From contig CM035808.1 of assembly GCA_020466095.1 (NCBI GenBank), positions 24,972,796 to 25,036,795 on the forward strand: a stretch of 64,000 bases of DNA, read 5' to 3'. The stretch comes from Chlorops oryzae (lineage: Eukaryota; Arthropoda; Insecta; Diptera; Chloropidae). Made by a program: the position numbers and the translations under genes. Below the pieces are notes generated by a model. It had not been told where the DNA came from, searched no databases, and worked only from the letters and a program-made list of their open reading frames with translations. Position 1 is the first letter of the stretch, and every line of letters begins with the position of its first letter. This document shows positions 25,533 through 36,492 of the stretch, piece by piece.

Positions 25533-26071
25533 CACTAGTTTACAGAGACGAAAATGGCATGCGCTTATCTTTCAAAAGAATAGTTTTTGCGATATACGCA
25601 AAAAACGTGTTTTTTGTTTAATTTACGAGATTTTTCCAAAGAACTCCAAAACTGCTCGCCTAAATAAAAAAAAAAATTTATCAGTATGAAGCAGAAATCC
25701 TTCCCCTTTGCAACGATATATCATTTGTTACAATCGGTGCCTTAGTTTTTGAGCTATAGACATTTGAACTTGCAAAAGTTTGATTTTTTAAGGTTTTTGT
25801 TTTAATTTGCAAAAGTTCATTTTAACTTTTAAGTACTAACAAAACATTTAAACATTTTTTCGGTAACTAAAGGTCATGAACAGATATTTAGCGTATATAA
25901 AAAACTAAATTTCTCTAAAATTGGTTGAAAAATAAAGAAGTTATAAGAGATTTTCCACATTTCAAAAACAATTTTTTGGAAAAATAAACGGATGCCATTT
26001 TTGTGATCAGCAATCCTAATTTAGTTTAAGACCCTTCATTTCGTCTCTACTCTTTTTTTTTGTAAACTAGT
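25533..26071. mobile_element. TTA-flanked inverted-repeat element (MITE)
   Basis: Ends are CACTAGTTTACA and its complement TGTAAACTAGTG (12 bp), and both ends continue inward to a GAGACGAAA word after a small gap. The flanks are TTA on both sides (25530-25532 and 26072-26074), a 3-bp duplication. It is 539 bp with no coding sequence. TTA duplications suggest PIF/Harbinger, but the CACTA-like ends leave the family open. Confidence 0.7.
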
Positions 26072-27438
26072 GTTATCAGCCAAAATAATGACGTTCATTT
26101 TCAAACCAGAATGGATTGAAATTCAATTCCGGATTTTTTGTAGTTCGTGAACTAAATTTTGTTAATATTTTTAGTCGTCGAGTTTGAACCCGAATTTCAA
26201 TAGACTCAGCCTCAAGAAAATTTTTTTTGTGATTATTTTAGAGCAGGGGGAATTCGAAAAAATGGAATCGATCAAGTCGAATCCCTCATGCATCGAAATA
26301 AACATGTCTCTCAATGCCGACTGCTGATTGATGATCGAGCAGGATGCAATAATCTCTCAACGCGGCATATGCCAAATATATTGAACAATTTGAAAATCAT
26401 TTAAAAAAGAAGAAATTCAGATTTGTTTTTTCTACCCAAAATTAGTTCTTTCTGATTTCTTCATTGAAAAAAAAAAAAGTGGCATAAGAGGGTTAATCAT
26501 AAGAAAAAACCTGGAGTTTGCAAAACCGCTCAAAATAGCTGAAAAAAGCTATTTAGCTATTTAGTTTTAAACTTTGCTATATCGGTTCGTGTTCGAACTT
26601 AATATATTACCGACTTTTTTGTCACTACCCTGCAGTAAGCAGCTAGACAATTATCTGAAAATAACCAGTATTTTAACCAGAACTAGAAGAACCAGTGAAT
26701 TTTTCGAATAAGCTTCCACCATAAGTATACTCGTGATAATTGGAATAATCATATGCGTTCATTTAAGTTGAACTGTCAATCAATTGATAGTGACTGAATA
26801 AATGTTTTTTCCCACTATGTGCTTCAGAAAAAGGAAAACAAATCAACGATTCTGGTACCTCTTTGCCGTAAACAGGACTAGTATTTCACTGGTGAAAATT
26901 TTCCCAATTGCATCCAAAAGTACTAGAATGGTTCTGATGCATACTGTACAAATGCTTTCCTGTACAGATATACAGGTTTTCTACAGAATTTTATATGGGC
27001 AGAGGTATAGAAAAGAACTAGTACTGGTGGCTTTTGTACCAGTGAAGTACTACAAGTACAGCACTAGTTCAAATTCCTACAGGGTACTTGAAATAGAAAT
27101 TTTTTAGCTTCTAATCAAAATGTAGGGTGTTTTATACCTGAATGGCAGTTGACTAGACCATTGACCTCTAATTGACCATAGGAGACCAACTCGTGGAGTA
27201 GTTGGGCACTACAAGGCTAACTGGTACATATGGGTAAATTGTGAAAGTCTACTCGTGGAGTAGTTAAATGTGGGAGTGGTAATATTACAATGACAGCTGA
27301 AAAAGACAGTTTAAAGCACTGGTTAGCAAATTAAAAGGGAGTAGCACTGGTAATTTTGTTACCTGTCGGGGAGAAGTTGGAATTACTGCAGGGTTTTTCA
27401 TACCAAAATGGCTTCCAAAGTCAAAAAATATACAGGTG
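26072..27438. other. Non-coding DNA with a fragment of the foldback element
   Basis: No supported gene; a 101-codon frame at 26802-27107 has no recognisable features. At 27391-27430 the sequence TTTTTCATACCAAAATGGC and its surroundings resemble the arm of the 9331-10443 foldback element (10096-10130). The phrase CTCGTGGAGTAGTT is repeated at about 27188 and 27251. Confidence 0.5.
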
Positions 27439-27656
27439 TGTGATTGGATTCCCGGGAATTTATTTCCCCGGGAAATTGAAATAAATACTCGGAAATTTAA
27501 ATATGTTCGAAATTTTTTAATTGGAAAATTTTATCGTATAGCCGCTCTTTTGTTTTTGACAATGTCATTTCTTTCAAAATTGCCATACATTCTTCAAAAT
27601 ATTGGAGGAACGAAATTCCCTTTCCCCAAAATTTGGGGAAAGGGAATCCAATCACA
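27439..27656. mobile_element. MITE with TGTGATTGGATTCCC ends
   Basis: Inverted ends TGTGATTGGATTCCC at 27439-27453 and the complement at 27642-27656. Inside each end lie CCCGGGAA and TTCCCTTTCCCC blocks, recalling the CCCGGG MITEs at 12191, 16954 and 31870. The 218-bp element is open in one + frame, which is coincidental. No clear target duplication. Confidence 0.65.
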
Positions 27657-28411
27657 TGCCCGATAAAGAAAATTTCGAAATTTTAAATTTGAAGGCAAAA
27701 ACGCCCTTGAAAAAGAAAATAATTAAAACAAACTTTTATTCGCCTTAAAATGCCTGAAAGTTGGCTGCCAAACTGCATGATTTTTTTTTTCTGAAATGCA
27801 ATTTTTAACCGAAATTTTTTTTTTTCTGAAACTACTGTAAATTTCTGTCTCTCGCTTGCAGGTTCTGAGGGTTAAGTTTTAGATAAATTGAAAAATTTAA
27901 ACAAAAAATCCTTCTTTTACTAGAGAAAATTAGCACTCAAGGTGCAATTTATACAATTTCTGATGGCATCGAGAGGTTCGTGATCGAGAATTGTAGTATG
28001 CTCTATTCCCATTTTATGCACCGGTAATGTTTGCATGAAAACAGTAGGATCTACTGTTACATGTCTATTTTATTGGTATTTGTTTCAAAGGAGCAAATGT
28101 ATTGGTTTTATATATTTGCGCTGATTATCAACGAAGCCTTATCGTTTTTGCTAATAACTGAAATTGCTATAAACACTTCTTCAAAAAAAATTTTTTTTAA
28201 TTGTCTTAATATCAACGAAAAATAAAAGATTTAAATAGGCCGGATTTCTGAGAAAAACAAGTTGTTAAGAGTTAAAAAGAAAAATAAACTGATAGAAAAA
28301 ATAAAACGAAAAAAATATAAATATATTTGAAACAGGACTTACATGTGAACTTCATTGATCCTTTATACGTAATACGACTGGTTCTTTATATATTTTCAAT
28401 ACTAATTTAAA

Positions 28412-29624
28412 ATGCCACGAACTCAGCCCACTGAATATGTTGATCGAATTGGCGTACTGGACATGGAGCCCTTGGATTCGGTTGGAGAGTATTTGACATC
28501 CAAGGAGAATAACAAGATCTTCTTGTAAGGATCAAATTTTTTGAATGTTTTTATAAAAACTTGACGTATTTGTTGTTTCTACCCTTTGTTACAAAGAAAA
28601 CCACCACCAACCCGTGCCGCTGAAGATCTCGAGTCATTCTACCTGCAAGAAAAACTACAGCATCAAATTGTAATGAAGATGATGAATGAACACCAAGCGA
28701 ATAAAGTCCAGCATAAAGCCAAAATTGATTATCAATTATCCAAAACGGCAAAGGACGCTTTGGAACTGCGAGCTAAATTTGTGGACATCAATGCGATTGC
28801 CCGAGACTTAAATGAAAGGAAGAAATCATCCATGAAGAAAATCTCCTACGAAGTAGAAAAGCAAGAGAAATTCGTAGCGGAAATCAACGAAAAACTGGAA
28901 AAATATGAAGCGTTGAAAAAGTTCAAGAAAATATTCAAAGCATCCAACGATGAACACGAGCTTTATGAGAGCGTCTTGCAAGACGTTATCGAAATAGCCG
29001 GAATCCCCTCAATCAAAGATTTAACCGAACGCTGCGATGCCATCAGTAGGGGTTAACGTTTTCATTTTAAAATTACATGAAAATTTCTTTGAAAATTCTT
29101 TTGAAATTTTTTACAGTGTTAGCGCAGACCGAAATCGTTCAAATGAATTCAAAGCAATTACAATCGATATTAAAAATGCGCAATAAAATGGTGGCTACCA
29201 TTAAGAAAACCGAGCTGGTTTATGTCGGACTTAAGAATGAACTCGATCAGATGAATCATTTTTACCGCATGGCAATGCAGGATTGTCTGCGTTGGGAGAG
29301 GATTTTCAGAAAATCAACCGATGCGGTAATCGATTTCCGTTTGAAAAAGGGCATGGTCAAGGAGGGGATTAACAATTTATATAATCTCTTGTGCCGCAGG
29401 AAAAGTGAGCTAAAAGATTTCTCTCTCGATTTTCATAGCCACACAATCTGAAAACGCATTGATCAATTTCAGATATCAAGCCAATATATCAACGATCTGA
29501 AGTGGAGAATTGCTTGAGATTCATACTGACTGAAATAAGACTGATGCGCGATATTATCGAGGAGTACAATAACCCGAAAATGGGCAAAAATGTTAAGAGA
29601 GATGTTTGCAGTGCTGTCAAATAA
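28412..29624 (+). CDS. CCDC42/CFAP73-like (DUF4200) axonemal coiled-coil protein
   Basis: Four exons join in frame: 28412-28524, 28597-29045, 29117-29404 and 29473-29624, with introns of 72, 71 and 68 bp and GT/AG ends. The product is 333 aa. The amino end is MPRTQPTEYVDRIGVL. A charged coiled coil runs from about residue 45 to 165 (LNERKKSSMKKISYEVEKQ), then a KKFKKIFKASNDEHELYESV stretch, a second coiled coil, and the conserved-looking DCLRWERIFRKS (Trp247-Glu248) before a final helix ending near IIEEYNNPKM. This layout and the KWE/RWE-like motif match CCDC42/CFAP73 proteins. In Chlamydomonas CFAP73 belongs to the MIA complex that regulates inner dynein arms, so a sperm-flagellum role is inferred. 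It is convergent with the vanin-like gene 383 bp downstream. The family call is by eye; the gene model is strong. Confidence 0.85.
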
Positions 29625-30007
29625 TGCTTATAAGAATCTTTCATGCGAATATATAACTGATCCATTCAATTGATCCAAGAATATTAAACGTATTGATTTT
29701 TATTTTTTTAGCCAAGCGGATTTATTCGATCTCGAATAGACCTGTTTTTACGTCTTATTCACATCGTTACTAACTTATCCCGAATGAGTTTTAAAAAAGC
29801 CAGCAGTGTTGAAACCTGAAGGAGGATATTTAAATGAAAACTTGGTCGTTGTATTGACCTAATTGCACCGGATCGTTCGAAGTATTGTGAATACAATCCG
29901 AAAGTTAGTAGATCTTCATGCGGCGCGCGAAGTTTGAAGCTTGCAAAGACGTGTGTGCTGAAATAGATTCTCTCTAGCTGGGTAAGGAAAAAGAATAATT
30001 ATTGAAC
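29625..30007. other. Shared 3' intergenic gap between convergent genes
   Basis: 383 bp between two tail-to-tail genes, expected to hold both 3' ends. A weak ATTAAA word (29687) could serve the upstream gene. Nothing else is recognised. Confidence 0.5.
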
Positions 30008-31552
30008 TCACCCATTATCCGTTTGATCGAAGGAAACCGCATCATTGTTGAGCGAGTAAAATTGAAAATTCAAACTATTTGGCATTATCAATGTTTTTCC
30101 AATCTTCTCAAATTCGCCATCAATCTCGATAGATTCAAAAATGAGACTAGAATCGATATTTGTTTCATCTTTGAATACCTCACCACAGCTTTCTGCATTG
30201 TCGCTCGTGCAAGCGTACAAGGCACAAACTTTTATATCACTCCATTCAATTTTCTCGTAAGTACGCCTTCCGGCAAAAATACCAATGCGATATTTGTAAT
30301 AAGTCGAGCTGCTTACAATTCTCTTTGATGTCATCAGGTGAAAATTACAACAAAACTTATTGTAGCAAAGCTTGCGCAAAAAATTTGATTCACCGAGATC
30401 GAGCTGCTCGGAGTTATATACGCCAATTTGAGGGTCCTTCATTAGCTTAATGCCAGTCTGAGAACTTCGGCCACTGTTCTTCGATTTTGACATGTAATTT
30501 TGAGCGACGCTCTTCCAATCACCGGACTCGATCTTAGGAATCTGAGCAACAAATAACTTCCGAATTCCCACGTGACCGATCATAGCCGAAACTAAATGGC
30601 CCCTTTTACCCGCGTATATTCCAGTGCCAGTGACACCTTCTTCCGGATAACTCGCACCAGCTGCCAAAAGATTGACATTATTTCCATACGCCCAGGACTG
30701 TTGTAGTTGCGTTGCTGAAAAATTTTTCAAAATTTGACTTTTTATTTTTAAATATTAGAAAACTTCGGCTTTACCGGTCAGGAATGGCAGCTCCGAATAG
30801 AAGAAGCTCGTGAATACGAAATTCCTTATTCCAAAGCGATCTACTAATTGCTGTGCTGGCGTGTAGAATAAAATGTCAAAGCATATGAAGTGTCCGAATC
30901 GTACGCCAAAATCTGTTTCAAAAATCCCATACTCCGGCTCAAGCGTTGTGTTTTTATTTTCAACGTAGATGTGAACTTTACGGTAACGCGAAATGACGCT
31001 CCCCTCTCTATCGAATACAACATTCGTATTGTAAATATTGAGATCGTTGGTCGCACACGGTCTGGGATCGTCCAAAACAGTGCTGCAGTTCTCTTTCTCC
31101 GTCAAATTGATAACCAAATATTTTCGAACGTCCCTCGCTGTACAGGAAAGTTTCACAAGAAACTCGGCGAAATGTTCAGTATTTTTGGAATTCCCATGCT
31201 GTAAGCATGGAATGATCTTATCCTTCGGTGCGGGTACATAGGAAAAATGTAACTCATTGTTGAGTGTTCCTTCGGGAAAAACAATTATGTCTGTTTGATT
31301 CGCTTCCCTTGAACGTATAATTTCATCATAGGCACGCAGGTGATCGATCATTGCTTCATTTGATGTCATTCCAAATAAATTAGGGCGGAATTCAACTACA
31401 CCAGCCGTATAGTACTCTTTCGCAGTTGCCTTTAAATAAAAAATCAAGCAAACTTCAATCGAAACGTTAAAATTATCAACAATAATATGACATACCATGG
31501 TTATAATTATAAAAACGGACAAAAATATTCTGAGAAACTCCTCCGAAATCAT
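30008..31552 (-). CDS. Vanin/biotinidase-like secreted amidohydrolase
   Basis: Three exons on the minus strand, 31552-31496, 31429-30775 and 30714-30008, with 66- and 60-bp introns, give 472 aa. The ATG is taken at 31552; a slightly longer frame upstream begins only with TTG, and an initiator-like TCAGTT lies just upstream. Residues 1-20 (hydrophobic IFLSVFIIITM) form a likely signal peptide. A nitrilase fold follows with the complete triad: Glu72 in VFPEGTLN, Lys170 in RYRKVHIY, Cys202 in GHFICFDILF. Family hallmarks such as QQSWAYGNNVNLLAAG start the last exon. Vanins hydrolyse pantetheine to pantothenate and cysteamine, and biotinidase releases biotin; which substrate applies here is unknown. 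Asn-X-Thr/Ser sites (for example NQT, NLT, NTT) fit secretion. No GPI-type tail is evident. Confidence 0.93.
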
Positions 31553-32795
31553 CTTCAATGATATCAAGTAAACTGAAGCCTTATCCAGCTGATTCGTTTT
31601 GACATTTTTCTTTGACAGACTTTCGTAACAACATTAAGCTGTCAAGTAATCTTATCAGAAATCGCTTGATCAACATAAAGCCCACTGTAAACGATGAAAT
31701 TTTATTATTTTCTTGAGTCATTGAAAGTGTTTATTGTTTTCAACCTATTCAATGTCATTTTATGGATTGGTTTCACAAAATCTGTTCTCTTAATGAAGTA
31801 ATAGGATATTCGACATGAGGAACTTTTGCCCCAATGCAATGCATGAAGACATGATTTCGCGACTTTATCAGCCCGATTCTGAATATTCCCGGGGAACGAA
31901 TTCCCGGGGATTCGACCTTTCTTGACCGTAAACTTTTTCTTTTTTAAATATTTTGGTGAAGCAATTTAATGGAGAATGGGTATTTGACCGATACCCATAA
32001 TTTTCCTTACCCTATCTATTTAAAAAAAGAGAATTTTAGTTTCGAAAAAAAAGTAAATTCCCCGAGAATATTCAGAATAGGGCTGTATATGTCGTACTCA
32101 ATACTTTCGAGCAACGTTTTATTGCAATCGCTCAAGAGTTTATTGTGTGATTTTTATTATTTATTAATTCGAAAAGAAATTTAGAAAAATTGGGTTAATT
32201 GCAGCATTAATCACACGAAAGTTGATACAAGAAGGAAAATATATCGATAGTTTCTTTATATTCAATAAATTGAACAAATTTCTGAAGTGTTTTACGATTG
32301 GGTCAAAAAATATCCATAGAGATTTTTGTTCGATTGATTGTTTTAATGCTGCATATCAAGCAGGAGAAAAGAAGCTGGTTTCAATGATTTTGAGAAATGA
32401 TACAAGTTCTAACTGTTCTCGTTTTCTTCAGAATAGTTTATATGCCCAATAAAAAATGATGTGAATGAAAATTTGAATAATTTGGGCTTGGCCATGAAAG
32501 AAACATCAAGATAATGGTTTCAAAGAATCGCTGTGGAAAGGAGTCATTCAAAGATTACTCGGATGCAAAATATTGCCAATACCAAGGGAAAACTTAACGA
32601 CTGATGAAAAGATAAGTCTACAATCCCAAATTTAATTTGTGGTTGAAAATGTGGTTTAACATAGATAAAACTTTTGCCTTGGAATTCCAAGTTTCATATT
32701 CCAATAGAAGACAATCACAATATGTATTGATTTATGAGTTATAAGGCAATAAAACAAAATCCAGTTAACAAAGCTCAGAATCGTGTAGAAAGCGT
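31553..32795. other. Intergenic DNA upstream of the vanin-like gene
   Basis: Contains the vanin-like promoter side (no TATA seen) and a CCCGGG MITE at 31870-32084. Short frames at 31969 and 32222 overlap or follow the MITE and have no recognisable features. Confidence 0.5.
31870..32084. mobile_element. CCCGGG-type MITE, third copy
   Basis: Inverted ends: AGCCCGATTCTGAATATTCC on the left and the near-complement ending AATATTCAGAATAGGGCT on the right, each with a CCCCGGGG or CCCCGAG block inside. It is a relative of the elements at 12191-12423 and 16954-17184. 215 bp, non-coding. Confidence 0.72.
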
Positions 32796-32987
32796 CTAAC
32801 TTTTACTTTTACTTCGATAGTATTCCAATTTTCTATGCCTATTTTCGCTTGAAATATGAAATGAATGGATTTTTTGTTTCCGTCGCTGAACTTCTCTCGA
32901 GTTTCTCAAATCAGCTGGGGGATCTGAAGACAGAAAATAACAAACTATTATTAAGATAGATAACAAAAGAATTACAATTAAGCACAT
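32796..32987 (-). CDS. Candidate 63-aa small secreted or membrane-anchored basic peptide
   Basis: ATG-started frame of 63 codons. The first 19 residues are strongly hydrophobic (LIVILLLSILIIVCYFL), like a signal peptide or single membrane segment. A polar, Arg/Lys/His-rich tail follows (LRNSREVQRRKQKIHS ... RSKSKS). It sits between two genes for secreted proteins. Against it: no TATA element upstream, and the stretch TTTTCTGTCTTCAG inside looks like a splice acceptor, so the true first exon could lie elsewhere and the hydrophobic part could be intronic. I do not recognise a family. Confidence 0.3.
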   Translation of the reverse strand: MCLIVILLLSILIIVCYFLSSDPPADLRNSREVQRRKQKIHSFHISSENRHRKLEYYRSKSKS

Positions 32988-33173
32988 ATGAAAAGAATCG
33001 GAGCGTGAAGACCAAACTTTTCTCTCTTCTTTTTTGGCAAGATTTTTTTTTTTGTCTTTTTGATGTTCGCTATGTATTGATATGGAAATACATGCATAGG
33101 TAGGTGCGTGCAGCTTGCACTGTACTTTGAGCCTCTAACGGTGAAAAATGAATTTCGACTAGCTTCTGAGTAT

Positions 33174-33209
33174 TATAAATGCCTGGACGGGCGACGAAGC
33201 TGCTCAGTT
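33174..33209 (+). promoter_or_regulatory. TATA box plus initiator of first collagen-like gene
   Basis: TATAAAT at 33174-33180 and TCAGTT at 33204-33209 put the initiator A (33206) 32 bp from the TATA start, the standard insect core promoter spacing. The ATG follows 20 bp later. The neighbouring paralogue has the same arrangement. Confidence 0.75.
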
Positions 33210-33225
33210 ACGCATTTACTATGAA

Positions 33226-34240
33226 ATGGAATGGCAAAAGTCAATATTCGTTTTAGGTAAGCGACCAATAATTTCAATCTCTTTTACATGTGGTGAAATG
33301 TTGACGTAAAACTTTTTCAACAGCACTACTGTTTGCATGCTGTTTTGGGAGGCCCGATATAAACGACGACCGGTCTTTCTTTGATTCAAAATGTCGTTGT
33401 CTTCCTGGGCCACCAGGGCCCCCGGGATTACCAGGCAGACCTGGTTACCGTGGATATAGAGGATATCCTGGCATACCAGGTGGATGGAATGGTGGTGGTG
33501 GGGGCGGCGGCGGTGGTGGAGGAGGGGGAGGCGGTGGAGGAGGTGGTGGCGGCGGCGGCGGCGGCAGTGGTATTGGATGGAATGGTGGTGGTGGCGGCGG
33601 CGGCGGTGGTGGCGGCGGCAGTAGTGTTGGTGTCGGTGGTATTGGTGTCGGTGGCATTGGTTCCGGTGGCATTGGTTCCGGTGGTATTAGTGTCGGTGGT
33701 ACTGGTTCCGGTGGTATTGGTTTCGGTGGTGTCGGTGGCATTGGTTCCGGTGGTATAAGTGTCGGAGGTGGTAGTAGTGGTGGAAGCGGAGTTGGATTTG
33801 GCGGATTTGGAGGATTTATTGGTCCACCCTTTCCTCCTCCATTTTCGTATCAATTTCTACCATTTCCATTTCCAGGCAATACCGGAACGGTAACCATTGG
33901 AAATACTGGAAACAATGGAATACCAAACACTGGTAACAGCAACTCTAATTTCAATACTGATTTCAATAGTGATATTGACATTAACATCAATCGAGTGCGA
34001 GCATTGGCGAAACAGAAACAAAGCGCACATAAGAAAGGAAATTCAGCTTTGACGAGTGCAGAATGGAGTCCCGAAATGGACTATCAAAGCGCAGAGCACA
34101 CCTTAAATGAAATTGAAAATGATGATCCGACAGAACTTGATGGAACGGCAAATATGGATATCGGAAACGACTACCAAGATGATGAGGACACACCGAATTC
34201 TAACTCCGAGTTGCGAGGTTTTTTAGTTTCACTGAAATAG
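33226..34240 (+). CDS. Secreted collagen-like, glycine-rich protein (paralogue 1)
   Basis: Two exons, 33226-33256 and 33324-34240, with a 67-bp phase-1 intron, encode 315 aa. The start at 33226 is chosen because it is the only nearby ATG giving an in-frame 31-nt exon and a good signal peptide (residues 1-19, MEWQKSIFVLALLFACCFG). Residues 34-65 hold CRCLPGPPGPPG and further Gly-X-Y triplets, a short collagen-like helix. Residues about 66-165 are almost pure Gly with Ser, Val and Ile (GGIGSGGIGS-type repeats). Then come a Pro/Phe patch (PPFPPPFSYQFLPFPF), an Asn/Gly/Thr region and an acidic tail ending SELRGFLVSLK. There is no internal ATG or stop in the main exon. Exon 1 length, intron phase, SIFVLA core and carboxyl end match the next gene, so this is a tandem pair. 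Function unknown; a structural extracellular role (silk, cuticle, eggshell or gland secretion) is inferred. Confidence 0.85.
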
Positions 34241-35117
34241 CACTTTAAGAGAATGCACTTGTTTTGTTGTTGTAACATAAAGAAAAAACTGAATACCAAA
34301 AATTTATTTCACATTTTGAATTTATATTAAGACTTTTAATTATTTTTTTTTATTGAATTTTTTGCAAACTCGGCTGAGTACAGTTAAATTTTTATCCAAT
34401 GCTTCAATGCGCCGATAGCGTGCCTCAGAGAATGGTAAAATACGAAGAAGAAATGATAGCCTAAATACGGGGATTTCTACGACGACTTTACAAAATATCA
34501 AATAAAAAAAAATGAAATGATCGATGGAACGATTGATTGAATGGATCAAGCTTGCTTCAAGCTTGCAAAAGAGAACAAAAGAATCAAATGAATTGAAGAA
34601 AGAGGGTAAGGCAAGAATCAATCCGAAAAGTCAACGTCCAACGTGCAAAAATTTACATATCCTCACCCAAAAATAGCAGTCGAGACAAACTTTCACTTTT
34701 TCTACATAGATGTATCAATGAACTGAATTAAATTGGCATATGTTAACTTCTATGTTGTCAAATAAATAAGCCGAATTTGTTGGAATCAAGGCTTTTGAAA
34801 GTTTTCTCATTCAATATACATACATTGACAAACAATAGATCGACCAAAAAAATAACCAATGGACGAGACTATTTGAAAAGATCACTAAATCAGAGTAGGA
34901 GTTTTTTCTAACTGAAACGGTGGGTTGATTTCATTCTTATATAAATCATAAAAAAGCATTTTTTTTTTTAAAATATCGCGTGCTTTCCCTCGAGTTTTAT
35001 TATGGAAATGGTGGTTCCATTTAAATTGAACAAAATTTTTTGATTGACTATAGCAGAACAAGTTTATATTAGTTGTATTGCTTTTGCTTGGTAAAAGATA
35101 TGTCCATATCGAATTTT
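34241..35117. other. Intergenic DNA between the collagen-like paralogues
   Basis: ATAAAG words just after the first gene may serve its 3' end. A 93-codon minus-strand frame at 34340-34621 is Phe/Leu-rich with no recognised motif and is not called. Nothing else is seen. Confidence 0.5.
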
Positions 35118-35155
35118 TATAAAAGCTCAGTTGATGGACAAGATTGAATCAGTCA
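35118..35155 (+). promoter_or_regulatory. TATA box plus initiator of second collagen-like gene
   Basis: TATAAAAG at 35118-35125 and TCAGTC at 35149-35154 place the initiator A (35151) 33 bp from the TATA start; the ATG comes 15 bp later. The layout is the same as in the upstream paralogue. Confidence 0.75.
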
Positions 35156-35165
35156 CAAATTCGCA

Positions 35166-36318
35166 ATGATATGTAACATCTCAATCTTCGTTTTGGGTGA
35201 GAACGGAGAACTTAATTCGAAAAAACCAAGAATTATTTTTTATTTATATAAAAATTATTCTTTCAGCTGTTGCCATTGTGGGCTGTGGAGGCCGATCTGT
35301 TGGGAATAGCCGATCTTTTAGCTTCGATCCTTCACAACATTGTCATTGCCCACCAGGACCTCCAGGGCCGCCAGGACCTCCAGGTCCCCATGGACCACCA
35401 GGACCACCAGGGCCACCAGGAGCACGCGGACCGCCCGGACCACCGGGTCCAGCTGTCTTTATACCAGGTCCTCCACCGCCACCGCCGCCACCACCTCCAC
35501 CACCACCACCACCACCACGTCCAATGGCAATGCCCATGCCTATGCCAATGCCAATGATGATGCCAGGACCGCCCCGACCAGGCATGCCAACACGACCTCA
35601 GCGTCTTTATTCGTCATATGATATACATCCCTACACGAAATTTCACAAATTTCCGCCCTTCTCGTTTCGAAATTTAAATCCTTTCTACCCATTTTATGAC
35701 AGTGATGACGTAAACAATGACATCGATGAAAATGGTGCTAGGATGTCGAAACCTTCGGAGAAGAATCCTAAGCAGGAGCAGCAGCAAAACGATGGTAAGC
35801 CTGAACAGGAACATCTACAAAACGAGCAACAACAGCAACAAAACGAGCAACAACAGCAACAATACCAAGAGCAACAGCAACAGCTGCTTGAACAGCAACA
35901 CGAGCAGTATCTACAACAGTATCAGCAGTATCAGCAATATTATCAACAGCAGCAAGAACAGTATCAGCAACAATTGCAGCAACTGCAGCAGCAAGAACAG
36001 TATCAGCAACAATTGCAGCAACTGCAACAGCCACAACAGCAGCAGCAGCCACAAAAGGAGCAAGAGACGCAGCAACAAGAAACAGGTCCGCAAAAACAGC
36101 AACACAAGAAAAAACCCGCAAAAGCAGATGAACAAGAGAGCGATGAATCGAGTGTAGAATATGAAACGGGAAATCATGTTGACGATGAGTTTGAAGCTAC
36201 ACAAAACATGGAAGATGCCAGTGATTATTCCAATGAAGATGACGATGAGACAAATGACGAGTTCGAAAGAGATCAAGCAAGAAGCAAATTACAAGCCTAC
36301 CTCGTTTCATACAAATAG
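35166..36318 (+). CDS. Secreted collagen-like, Pro/Gln-rich protein (paralogue 2)
   Basis: Two exons, 35166-35196 and 35267-36318, with a 70-bp phase-1 intron, give 360 aa. The signal peptide is MICNISIFVLAVAIVGCGG. Residues 36-74 begin CHCPPGPPGPPG and continue as Gly-X-Y triplets rich in Pro-Pro, a collagen-like helix of about 11 triplets. Next come a poly-Pro run (about residues 78-94), Met-Pro repeats (MPMPMPMP), a Tyr/Phe/Pro-rich globular-looking patch (YSSYDIHPYTKFHKF), a long Gln-rich tract (about 190-285, QQQ with Tyr, Leu and Glu), and an acidic tail ending SKLQAYLVSYK. That ending parallels FLVSLK in the first paralogue. Gln codons mix CAA and CAG, so the tract looks selected and not like a simple expansion. 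An AATAAA follows at 36371. Function unknown; a secreted structural protein is inferred. Confidence 0.88.
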
Positions 36319-36492
36319 AAATCTCTTTTGACAAACAAAACCGATATGGAAGTCATAAATCTGAAAACAAAATAAAAAACTTTTTCAACAAAAAAAAAAA
36401 AAACAAATTGAATCCATTTTTCAAAAATTCTGAAGACCTTACATATCAAACTGTATATCCCCAGGTAATAAATGGCCTGAATGGATGTTTAA

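Noticed and set aside
33428..33853. Long minus-strand frames (Thr-rich and Pro-rich) opposite the glycine-rich exon
   Set aside because: They are shadows of a GGN repeat that stays open in several frames; the + frame has the signal peptide, intron and promoter.
35343..36276. Alternative frames over the second collagen-like gene (Gly-rich, poly-Ser/Asn, poly-Leu)
   Set aside because: They are by-products of CCN and CAR repeats; only one frame continues the signal peptide and collagen motif.
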